DNA of 5,575 bases from the NCBI GenBank assembly GCA_013695715.1, contig JACCZZ010000313.1:1-5575 (forward strand). The letters are read 5' to 3'. Below are positions 1 to 5,575 of this stretch, piece after piece. The position numbers were made by a program, and so were the translations under genes. This stretch comes from Chitinophagales bacterium. GTDB lineage: Bacteria; Bacteroidota; Bacteroidia; Chitinophagales; UBA10324. Below the pieces are notes generated by a model that saw nothing but the letters and a program-made list of their open reading frames with translations, was not told the origin of the DNA and searched no databases. Every line of letters begins with the position of its first letter. The first letter of the stretch is position 1.

Positions 1-157
1 CCGCACCATTGCCAACACCAGCAAGATCTGATTGGTAGAGCAGCCTATCATATACTCGAGCTAGAGGCTTTTCATGTTTTTCAGATTTCTTGAAATAATT
101 ACATGAATTAAGAAAAGTAATAAAGACAACAATGAACCAGGGAAAAAGAAATTTCAT
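1..157 (-). CDS. N-terminal part of a lipoprotein, probably parvulin-associated (partial, runs off left edge)
   Basis: The first 52 codons are visible, read from an ATG at 157; the gene continues past position 1. The N-terminus is a lipoprotein signal: MKFLFPWFIVVFITFLNSC, a hydrophobic segment ending in the lipobox LNSC, so Cys19 should be lipidated and the protein held in the periplasm or outer membrane. After a charged linker rich in Lys and Glu comes ARVYDRLLYQSDLAGV (residues 33-48). This resembles the start of SurA/PpiC-like chaperone modules (of the type 'ARV-D-YLY-SDL') that I associate with Bacteroidota foldase genes. It lies 91 bases downstream of the two-domain parvulin gene on the same strand, so co-transcription and a shared role in envelope protein folding are likely. 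No Shine-Dalgarno sequence precedes the ATG, which is normal for this phylum. The lipoprotein call is firm; the folding role is inferred from context and one short motif, because any PPIase domain would lie outside the window. Confidence 0.8.
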   Translation of the reverse strand, partial: MKFLFPWFIVVFITFLNSCNYFKKSEKHEKPLARVYDRLLYQSDLAGVGNGA

Positions 158-182
158 AACCGGCAGAAGCAGAATGGAGCAG

Positions 183-211
183 AAAAATTACTCCTACGTT
201 ATTACCTTAAA
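183..211 (-). promoter_or_regulatory. Possible weak promoter for the lipoprotein gene
   Basis: On the minus strand, TAATTTTT (183-190) matches the Bacteroidota -7 consensus TANNTTTG at all but the last base. A TTTA (208-211) lies 17 bases upstream, one mismatch from the -33 TTTG and at the expected spacing. It would start a transcript about 20 bases before the ATG at 157. Both boxes are imperfect and AT-rich DNA gives such matches by chance. The gene could equally be transcribed by read-through from the foldase gene. No convincing terminator is seen in 158-248. Confidence 0.25.
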
Positions 212-248
212 TGATAAAACTGTTTTCAGACCACGATAGTATCTGCAG

Positions 249-2216
249 TTATCTTTTTACAATACTTTGAAAAACCTGTTCATTGATTGAGACGGGATAT
301 TTCTGGCGCAACTCGGCAATCCAATTCTTTTCAAGCGATTCCTGGTAATCGGCCACCACATAGCCCTTCACTTCTTTCAGAGGCTTTGGAGCCGGGGGCA
401 AAATCTGCTCTACACGCAATATCCTAATGCCGGAATCGGTTTTTACTGTATAGGTTTTGCCTGCTTCCCAACCAAGCTGCTCTATCTCCGAAGTTTTTCC
501 TTTTTCAAATTCCTCAGTTGAAATTTGTAAGTTGTCTTTAACTTTCTTATTTACTTTGCTTAGTATACCTTCATTGCTCATACCCTTTGTTAAATATTTA
601 TTTAACTGATCTGCTGCAGACTGGTTCTTAGCAGTAAAGGTAGTGACCTTCGCACGTTCCTGACCCATGTAATTCTCCCTACTTTCATCATAAAAAGCTT
701 TTAAGCCCACAGTATCTTCAACAGCTTTCGTCCAAACTTTACTGCTGGCAAGGTCAAATAGAAGAATGCCATTCATATATTCTTCCATTAGGTCTCTGAA
801 AGCAGGATATTTTGCTTCAAGGCGGGCATCTTCAAATCCAGTAATCGCGGTAGTCACATATTGCTCATAAAGTTTATTGTAAACATTTTCAATGCTTCCC
901 ATATTCATGAATTTACGCTGATTTTTTTCAATAAAATCAGCAAAATCCTTTTGGAGAAATGGTTTCATCTCTGTTATATATTTATTATCAGCCAATACGA
1001 ACAGTGGTGAGGTTAGGTTCTTTGCAGTTGAATCATTCCAATTTCCTTTCAATATTGATGAATCCACTATTCTGCGAAGCTGCTCTTTTGCTCCTGCCAT
1101 TTCAGTGAATTTATATTCTTTTTGAAGTTTTTGAACGAACGCTTGTTTTGCATATTCCGACCATGTTCCACTTTCTATTTTTTTTCTTATGTCATCTCTC
1201 ATCTGCTGATAACCTACCATCGGTTTTTTCTCGATTAACTTTATAATATGCCATCCAAATCTTGTTTTTACTGGCATGGAAATATCTCCTTGATTTTTCA
1301 AAGCAAAGGCAACCTCCTCGAATTCAGGCACCATCTGTCCAGTGCTGAAAGCTGATAATTTTCCACCATTTGCAGACGATGTTTTATCCTGAGAGTATTG
1401 CTTTACAAGATCTTCCCAATTACCACCATTTTTTACCTGGTTATAAATGGAATCTATTTTTTGTCTTGCCTTTTCTTTATCTTCTTCTGTAGCATTATCG
1501 GGTACTTTAATAAATAGATGTGCGGCAGTAACTGTACCACGTGAAGGCCGGGTTTCTATCAATTTTATGAGATGGTAGCCAAAACGTGTTCGTACAGGGT
1601 TGCTAATATTTCCTTGTTTTAGGCTGTAGGCCGCCGATTCAAAGGGGTAAATTACCTGCATAGCAGTTATCCAGCCAAGATCACCTTTATTGTCTTTTGC
1701 TGTGGGGTCATTGGAAGAATCAGCAGCAAGGGTATTAAAATCTTTCTTTTTGTCAACAATCATTTTACGCCAATTCCGTATCTTGTTCAATGCTTTCATT
1801 GTATCGGCAGGTGAAGCATTCTGATCAACTTTAACAAGAATATGCTGCACATGAAGATCAGTTTGCATCCGGTTATACGCCTGATGAATAATAGCGCTAT
1901 CATACATATAGGATCCCGTCAGCTTACTTCTGTATGTCTTAAATTCATTCAATACCGCTGATGTAGTATCTAGTTTCATGTCACGTGCTTCCTTCACTTT
2001 AAGCCGAAAATTGACATATAGGTCCAGATAATCCCGTAAGGATTTTTCAGTGAAATCTGCTTCACCACTTACATTGGTTTTTTGATATACTTTCACAAAT
2101 TCATCTTTAGAAACTTTTTCATTTCCTATGGTGAAGAGGGAAGAATTGTCTGGAGCCTGAGCCTTAATGATGTAAGGAAGGATGGCAAGTAAAAAAACGG
2201 TTAAGTATCGTTTCAT
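249..2216 (-). CDS. Periplasmic peptidyl-prolyl cis-trans isomerase with two parvulin (PpiC/rotamase) domains, SurA-like
   Basis: A complete 655-residue protein that should catalyse cis-trans isomerisation of proline peptide bonds and chaperone envelope proteins in the periplasm. Residues 1-20 form a Sec signal peptide (basic MKR, hydrophobic core, ending KAQ). Residues 22-118 are a mostly helical SurA_N-like segment. Parvulin domain 1 spans about 122-221, from HILVK (His125) through GDLGW (178-182) to RFGYHLIKL (His215). Parvulin domain 2 spans about 231-329, from AHLFIK (His233) to RFGWHIIKL (His323). The paired His residues and the Asp positions in SNDP (Asp170) and SQDK (Asp277) fit active parvulins. 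Residues 340-655 are a long helical, charged C-terminal region with no domain I recognise. Two rotamase domains in a protein of this size are common in Bacteroidota foldases. The ATG at 2216 is chosen because the signal peptide starts there and a promoter lies just upstream. It is transcribed towards the lipoprotein gene and is probably co-expressed with it. Its exact clients, such as outer-membrane proteins or T9SS cargo, cannot be read from sequence. Confidence 0.95.
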   Translation of the reverse strand: MKRYLTVFLLAILPYIIKAQAPDNSSLFTIGNEKVSKDEFVKVYQKTNVSGEADFTEKSLRDYLDLYVNFRLKVKEARDMKLDTTSAVLNEFKTYRSKLTGSYMYDSAIIHQAYNRMQTDLHVQHILVKVDQNASPADTMKALNKIRNWRKMIVDKKKDFNTLAADSSNDPTAKDNKGDLGWITAMQVIYPFESAAYSLKQGNISNPVRTRFGYHLIKLIETRPSRGTVTAAHLFIKVPDNATEEDKEKARQKIDSIYNQVKNGGNWEDLVKQYSQDKTSSANGGKLSAFSTGQMVPEFEEVAFALKNQGDISMPVKTRFGWHIIKLIEKKPMVGYQQMRDDIRKKIESGTWSEYAKQAFVQKLQKEYKFTEMAGAKEQLRRIVDSSILKGNWNDSTAKNLTSPLFVLADNKYITEMKPFLQKDFADFIEKNQRKFMNMGSIENVYNKLYEQYVTTAITGFEDARLEAKYPAFRDLMEEYMNGILLFDLASSKVWTKAVEDTVGLKAFYDESRENYMGQERAKVTTFTAKNQSAADQLNKYLTKGMSNEGILSKVNKKVKDNLQISTEEFEKGKTSEIEQLGWEAGKTYTVKTDSGIRILRVEQILPPAPKPLKEVKGYVVADYQESLEKNWIAELRQKYPVSINEQVFQSIVKR

Positions 2217-2254
2217 GGAAATTGACTGCTATAGTTTGGTTTTTTTGAAGCAGG

Positions 2255-2262
2255 CAAAGATA
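2255..2262 (-). promoter_or_regulatory. Bacteroidota-type -7 promoter element for the parvulin gene
   Basis: TATCTTTG on the minus strand is an exact match to the -7 consensus TANNTTTG used by the primary sigma factor of Bacteroidota. It lies 38 bases before the ATG at 2216, giving a predicted 5' leader of about 30 bases. The -33 box is weak: at 19 bases upstream the sequence is TTAC rather than TTTG. The region directly upstream is very AT-rich and holds a small inverted repeat (TATTTA-tttt-TAAATA, 2261-2276) that overlaps the first two bases of the box. The -7 match and its position are seen; promoter activity is inferred. Confidence 0.55.
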
Positions 2263-2325
2263 TTTATTTTTAAATAACAGTGTAACATCTCATGTGCAAC
2301 ACCCTCTCTTTTGAACGTCTTTATT

Positions 2326-2338
2326 GTTTCGACGAAAC
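2326..2338. repeat. Perfect 13-bp palindrome in the divergent intergenic region
   Basis: GTTTCG-A-CGAAAC has two 6-base arms around a single central base. It lies between the divergent parvulin and rlmD genes, 64 bases upstream of the predicted parvulin -7 element and about 105 bases before the rlmD ATG. A one-base centre cannot form an RNA hairpin with six pairs, so a binding site for a dimeric protein is more likely than a terminator, if it is functional at all. No regulator is identified. Confidence 0.4.
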
Positions 2339-2342
2339 GGGG

Positions 2343-2362
2343 TTTTATAAGCTGTTATAAAA
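2343..2362. repeat. Perfect 8-bp inverted repeat with 4-base spacer upstream of rlmD
   Basis: TTTTATAA-gctg-TTATAAAA is a perfect 20-base dyad, starting 4 bases after the neighbouring GTTTCGACGAAAC palindrome and ending 81 bases before the rlmD start codon. It has no GC-rich stem and does not follow any gene, so it does not look like an intrinsic terminator. It could be an operator, or simply AT-rich promoter DNA. No clear TANNTTTG promoter box is found on the plus strand between it and rlmD. Confidence 0.45.
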
Positions 2363-2443
2363 GTAAATTAGTGTACTTAAAATAAATTAAAGAGAAAGCG
2401 GCAGCAGTGTTTCCAATATTTTCTGTGACTTACCTTCGGCAAT

Positions 2444-3844
2444 ATGCAGTCCAATAAATTTATTAAAGACCTGCCTGTTACCGGCTTTGCTAATGAAGGT
2501 AAAAGCATTGCACATGCTGAAGGAAAGGTTGTTTTTGTTAAAGGAGCGGTGCCAGGAGATGTTGTGAACGTGAGGGTGCTCCGGAATAAACGCGATTATA
2601 TAGAGGCAGAAGTAATGGAGATTGTTCAGCCATCGAAGGACAGACAGCAACCATTCTGCCCGCACTTTGGCCCCTGCGGCGGTTGTCAGTGGCAGCATAT
2701 GAAGTATACAGCTCAGCTTGCATATAAGGACTCTGCTGCATCTGAAACTCTTGAGAGACTTGGAAAATTGTCCATAAAGCAGAAGCTTCCAATAGTTGGA
2801 TCCGATCAGGATCGTTATTATCGAAATAAACTAGAGTTTACTTTTTCACACAAGGAATGGCTTACACCTGATGAATTTCGAAGTAATACGTCAGAAGTTC
2901 GTTCGCCTGCTCTCGGATATCATCTCCCCGGTGCCTTTGACCGGGTATTTGATGTTAAAACCTGTTATCTACAGCCACACTTAAGTGACCGGATCCGTTT
3001 GGCAATCAAAATTTTTACTTTAGATCATGGCTATGATTATTTTGATTTGAGAAAACAAACAGGCTTGTTGCGCAATGTCATCATCAGAATGACAACTACA
3101 GGTGAGGTCATGGTGGTTGTAATATTTACTCACAATGAAGACAAGAAAATCAGAGCTCTCCTTGAATTTCTGCGATTGGAATTTCCAGAGATCACATCCC
3201 TGCTATATGTGTTGAATTCAAAAAAAAATGACAGCATTTATGATCTGGAAATTTTAAACTATTTCGGAAGGAATGTAATACGTGAGCGTATTGGAAATCT
3301 TGACTTTAATATCAGTGCTAAATCCTTTTTTCAAACCAATACAAGGCAAGCTGAAAAATTGTATGACTGCATTAAACAGTTTGCTGCTTTAAAGGGTAAT
3401 GAGATTGTATATGACCTTTATACGGGCACAGGAAGCATTGCTTTGTTTCTTGCAGACTCATGTAAAAAAGTGATTGGCATCGAGCAATTAGAACAAGCTA
3501 TAGTTGACGCCAGAATAAACGCATCCCTAAATAGCATCAGCAATGTTGCATTTTACAGCTCTGATATTTCAAAAATATTGAACAGTACGTTTGTCAAGGA
3601 ACATGGGACACCGGAAGTGGTAATTACAGACCCCCCACGGGCGGGAATGCATAAAGATGTTGTAGGCGAACTATTAAAGATGGAACCTCAAAAAATTGTG
3701 TATGTAAGCTGTAATGTTGCAACTCAGGCCCGGGATCTGCATTTGCTCTCAGAAAAATATTCCGTTGAGAAAACTCGTGCTTTTGATCTTTTCCCTCAAA
3801 CACACCACGTTGAAAATGTGGCGGAACTTTTAAAGTCTTTTTAG
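2444..3844 (+). CDS. rlmD: 23S rRNA (uracil-C5)-methyltransferase, RlmD/RumA (TrmA) family
   Basis: A complete 466-residue enzyme expected to transfer a methyl group from S-adenosylmethionine to C5 of a uracil in 23S rRNA, U1939 in E. coli numbering. An N-terminal TRAM RNA-binding domain (about residues 3-62) is recognised by EGKSIAHAEGKVVFVKGAVPGD-type spacing. The four [4Fe-4S] ligands are present: Cys72, Cys78 and Cys81 in CPHFGPCGGCQWQHM, and Cys174. The methyltransferase domain carries SFFQTN (Gln297), the SAM loop YDLYTGTGSIAL (323-334), the acidic GIE (Glu347), and DPPRAG (396-401). The catalytic nucleophile Cys423 lies in YVSCN and the general base Glu457 in HVENVA. The length is usual for the family. 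The ATG at 2444 is the only sensible start, since an in-frame TGA lies at 2426-2428; there is no Shine-Dalgarno sequence. It is divergent from the parvulin gene and appears monocistronic. The family call is very secure; U1939 specificity (rather than U747 or both, as in RlmCD) is inferred from the usual annotation of Bacteroidota homologues. Confidence 0.95.
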   Translation: MQSNKFIKDLPVTGFANEGKSIAHAEGKVVFVKGAVPGDVVNVRVLRNKRDYIEAEVMEIVQPSKDRQQPFCPHFGPCGGCQWQHMKYTAQLAYKDSAASETLERLGKLSIKQKLPIVGSDQDRYYRNKLEFTFSHKEWLTPDEFRSNTSEVRSPALGYHLPGAFDRVFDVKTCYLQPHLSDRIRLAIKIFTLDHGYDYFDLRKQTGLLRNVIIRMTTTGEVMVVVIFTHNEDKKIRALLEFLRLEFPEITSLLYVLNSKKNDSIYDLEILNYFGRNVIRERIGNLDFNISAKSFFQTNTRQAEKLYDCIKQFAALKGNEIVYDLYTGTGSIALFLADSCKKVIGIEQLEQAIVDARINASLNSISNVAFYSSDISKILNSTFVKEHGTPEVVITDPPRAGMHKDVVGELLKMEPQKIVYVSCNVATQARDLHLLSEKYSVEKTRAFDLFPQTHHVENVAELLKSF

Positions 3845-4086
3845 AGAACACATTAATTGTTAGTGTGAGTTAAAGAGTATTTCCTTTAATTGAATCCCCG
3901 ACTTGTCCATAAGCATTCAGTATAGATTGTTCTCAATTGCCCAATGGAAATATATTGACTCAGTTTTATCAAAAATCGTCAGATTTGGAGCGGGAACATT
4001 TGTATCAGAAAAAATAATTCTTTGCTTATGAAATTGCAACTGACGATTTACAAAAAAGTGAAGATTCTTCAGTATTAATTGAGGTT
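3845..4086. other. Intergenic stretch without a recognisable gene
   Basis: This is 242 bases between rlmD and the decayed gene. A plus-strand frame is open from 3913 to the TAA at 4015, but it has no ATG start and gives no product I recognise. The same frame then stays open from 4018 into the pseudogene at 4087, so part of it could be further decayed coding DNA. No convincing intrinsic terminator follows rlmD: the only nearby dyad (ACAC and GTGT around 3849-3867) is short, bulged and not followed by a T run. A 10-base inverted repeat (3973-3982 and 4040-4049) lies inside. Confidence 0.4.
3973..4049. repeat. 10-bp inverted repeat with arms 57 bases apart
   Basis: AAATCGTCAG (3973-3982) and CTGACGATTT (4040-4049) are exact reverse complements and bracket 57 bases. 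No clear target-site duplication flanks them and nothing between them codes for a transposase. They could fold into a long-loop stem, mark a very small non-autonomous element remnant, or be chance. The repeat is seen directly; any function is speculation. Confidence 0.3.
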
Positions 4087-4467
4087 ATGACTAGTTATGA
4101 ACTCCTTAAGGAAAAAATTTGCCAGGCAATTAAGAAACAATAAAAAATTTTATTTTTATTATGAAAGCGATTCTGGTAAATATTGGAGGAAGCCTGAGCC
4201 TTATCTTCTTGGCATAAAGAACAATGGTAAAGGGAATACTTACGTTACAGGATACGTGTATCCACTAAAGAAGTGAAGAGAAAAAACACCCGTGATGACC
4301 AGGGACACTTTCTTTTAAATAAAATGGACATCAGCAGGTTCGAAATATTAGATGAAACCTTTAACGAACTAAAGATACCTGCTGAGAGAATTCACGGAAA
4401 GCTTCCAACAATTGAAGTAATTTGTAGGACCTCCATTAAATCCTCATGCTTTAATCTCCAGGATTAA
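4087..4467 (+). pseudogene. Decayed small gene, probable WYL-like single-domain protein, with two frameshifts
   Basis: Three successive plus-strand segments in two frames join into one coherent protein of about 126 residues. Segment 1 starts at the ATG at 4087 and reads MTSYELLKEKICQAIK, then hits TAA at 4141. Segment 2 continues one frame over from about 4136 (NNKKFYFYYESDSGKYWRKP, then EPYLLGIKNNGKGNTYVTGY) and stops at TGA 4274. Segment 3 resumes in the first frame at about 4264 (TKEVKRKNTRDDQGHFLLNK, then MDISRFEILDETF) and ends at TAA 4465. The simplest repair is to remove one A from the AAA run at 4135-4137 and to restore one A near 4263-4264 (CCACT to CCAACT). The pattern of an FYYES strand, EPYLLGI, TGY, then LLNKMDISRFEIL resembles the beta-strand layout of the WYL domain, a ligand-sensing module common in bacterial regulators. 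The WYL assignment is from memory of the pattern and is uncertain; the broken-gene call is stronger. Flanking genes are intact, so general sequencing error is less likely, though both lesions are single-A indels. Confidence 0.7.
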
Positions 4468-4488
4468 GGTGCAGAAGTAAATGCGACT

Positions 4489-5575
4489 TTAATGTATAAG
4501 TAACTTTATTGAAGCAGTTTGCTTATCAGATGATTCTATATTTAAAAAATAGATTCCAGGTGAAAGGGCCGTAACGTCTATCTGAAACGGGATTGAAAAT
4601 TTATCTGAGGCATCTATAATCATTACTTCTTCTCCCAGAACATTGCTTAAGTGAAGATCAGTTATTTTTATTGATCCGCTTTTCACCACATTAATGATAT
4701 CAGTTGCAGGATTAGGAAAAATTAAGATATCATTAGCTGCCAGGCTTTCATCAATACCTACACTGCAGTTGTAATACGTTGCAGCATTCAACAATGCCTG
4801 ATTTACATTTAATCTCCCCCCACTTACAGTTACATCTGCAAGGCTTGCTGAGGTATCCACACCAGCAAGTATGAAATTCTTTATGCGCAATGCAGTACCG
4901 GCAGGATCGTTTTTTAAATCCGTTGCTAACGCGGCACATGGAAGTGAGAACAACAGCGCTACAGCACCTGCGACGTGTGGAGACGCCATTGAGGTTCCTG
5001 TTTTAAGGCTATATTGATTGCCGGGGACGGTGGATATAATTGAAGTACCAGGGGCGCCTAAGTCAATGGTGGTAGCTCCAAACGCAGCAACCCGCTGATC
5101 GTTTTTGTCTGTGTTAGTGACAGCGATGAGATAATCACTCGCGCATGCGGTTGGCATATCACTCTGAACATCAACATTAACGTTGCTGCTGTTGTTTGTA
5201 GCGGCAGCATTTAAAATGCCGTAATGGCCCATGGAATCATACATTGCACACCAGATCGGGAAATTGGCAGGCTGTGCAAAATCAGTTCCCCACGATGAAT
5301 TCGCAGAAACGACAAACGCACCCTCTTCACCTTCCGATTCATTATATCTTGCCCGCATCTCAAGAATATAACCATATCCTTCAACTGCAACAGATTCAAC
5401 TCCTGAATTTCCCTGAACAGGCATAATCTGAACGTTCCAGTTCACACCCGCTACACCAATGCCATTGTTACCCTTTGCGCCAGCGATACCTGCCACATGC
5501 GTTCCATGATCGCTCGATGTAATATTGCCGCTGCTGTCCTTTGCATTCCAACCATTATAATCATCGGTATAGCCG
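4489..5575 (-). CDS. Secreted subtilisin-like serine protease (peptidase S8) with T9SS type A sorting domain (partial, N-terminus off right edge)
   Basis: The last 361 codons of a secreted endopeptidase are visible. The frame is open to the window edge, so the GTG at 5494-5496 is an internal Val (of HGTHVAG), not a start. In the visible numbering, the catalytic His23 is in DHGTHVAGIAG. The oxyanion-hole Asn127 is in AAATNNSS (124-131). The nucleophile Ser195 is in GTSMASPHVAGAVALL, preceded by LGAPGTSI (172-179). The catalytic Asp, signal peptide and any propeptide lie outside the window. Residues about 283-361 form a Por/T9SS C-terminal sorting domain: ILIFPNPATDIINV, then LSNVLGEEV, DVTALSPGIYFLNI and the terminal KLLIH. 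This domain directs export across the outer membrane by the type IX system, with cleavage and often surface anchoring. The protein should therefore act outside the cell, degrading proteins for nutrition or processing. It converges on the pseudogene, with 21 bases between them, and no strong terminator is visible in the gap. Confidence 0.95.
   Translation of the reverse strand, partial: GYTDDYNGWNAKDSSGNITSSDHGTHVAGIAGAKGNNGIGVAGVNWNVQIMPVQGNSGVESVAVEGYGYILEMRARYNESEGEEGAFVVSANSSWGTDFAQPANFPIWCAMYDSMGHYGILNAAATNNSSNVNVDVQSDMPTACASDYLIAVTNTDKNDQRVAAFGATTIDLGAPGTSIISTVPGNQYSLKTGTSMASPHVAGAVALLFSLPCAALATDLKNDPAGTALRIKNFILAGVDTSASLADVTVSGGRLNVNQALLNAATYYNCSVGIDESLAANDILIFPNPATDIINVVKSGSIKITDLHLSNVLGEEVMIIDASDKFSIPFQIDVTALSPGIYFLNIESSDKQTASIKLLIH

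Noticed and set aside
2387..2698. 103-codon minus-strand ORF overlapping the start of rlmD
   Set aside because: It lies mostly opposite the conserved TRAM and Cys-cluster codons of rlmD, gives no recognisable protein and has no promoter; it is a shadow frame.
3624..3851. 75-codon minus-strand ORF over the 3' end of rlmD
   Set aside because: It is antisense to the conserved catalytic region (DPPRAG, VSCN) and its product looks random.
3849..3867. ACAC/GTGT dyad after rlmD as an intrinsic terminator
   Set aside because: The stem is only four pairs, then bulged, and no T run follows.
4097..4276. 59-codon ATG ORF as an independent small protein
   Set aside because: Its core is the middle of the WYL-like domain and it lacks the last strands. 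The first residues after its ATG are an out-of-frame reading of the segment 1 codons, so this is a frameshift product rather than a gene.
4131..4276. Programmed ribosomal frameshifting as the explanation for the broken gene
   Set aside because: It would need one +1 and one -1 event within about 130 bases, with no canonical slippery heptamer or following structure that I can see. Two indels are simpler.
4273..4467. 64-codon ORF with a GTG start as an independent gene
   Set aside because: It starts in the middle of what reads as one domain, and its upstream part (TKE) continues from the preceding segment after a one-base correction. It is better treated as the 3' part of the pseudogene.
4512..4524. 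Hairpin AAGCA-gtt-TGCTT near the end of the subtilase as a terminator
   Set aside because: It is inside the coding sequence, has only five pairs and lacks a U tract in either direction.
5244..5426. 60-codon plus-strand ORF and similar small ORFs within the subtilase
   Set aside because: They overlap the well-conserved S8 reading frame and show no protein-like features of their own.

Overview
The window looks like a chromosomal segment of a member of the Bacteroidota, probably one of the non-gut, type IX secretion (T9SS) lineages such as Chitinophagia or Sphingobacteriia. Four things point there. A secreted subtilisin-like protease ends in a typical T9SS type A (Por) sorting domain. A tandem-parvulin periplasmic foldase sits next to a lipoprotein gene. 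The visible start codons lack usable Shine-Dalgarno sequences. A TATCTTTG box, matching the Bacteroidota -7 consensus TANNTTTG, lies just upstream of the foldase gene.

Layout. Positions 1-157 (minus) hold the first 52 codons of a lipoprotein gene that leaves the window on the left. Positions 249-2216 (minus) hold a complete 655-residue peptidyl-prolyl isomerase with two parvulin domains. Positions 2217-2443 are a divergent promoter region with one convincing promoter and two perfect palindromes. Positions 2444-3844 (plus) hold an intact RlmD/RumA-type 23S rRNA m5U methyltransferase with all its iron-sulfur and catalytic residues. Positions 3845-4086 hold no recognisable gene. Positions 4087-4467 (plus) hold the remains of a small gene of about 126 codons, probably encoding a WYL-like single-domain protein, broken by two one-base frameshifts. 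Positions 4489-5575 (minus) hold the C-terminal 361 codons of a subtilase (peptidase S8) with a T9SS sorting domain; its N-terminus, including the catalytic Asp, lies beyond the right edge.

Functionally, the two left-hand genes probably work together in periplasmic or outer-membrane protein folding. The rRNA methyltransferase is an independent housekeeping gene transcribed in the opposite direction. The protease is an exported or cell-surface enzyme that converges on the pseudogene. Nothing here amounts to a new multi-gene system. The most interesting item is the decayed gene at 4087-4467, which becomes visible only when three reading-frame segments are joined. The paired palindromes upstream of the methyltransferase come next.
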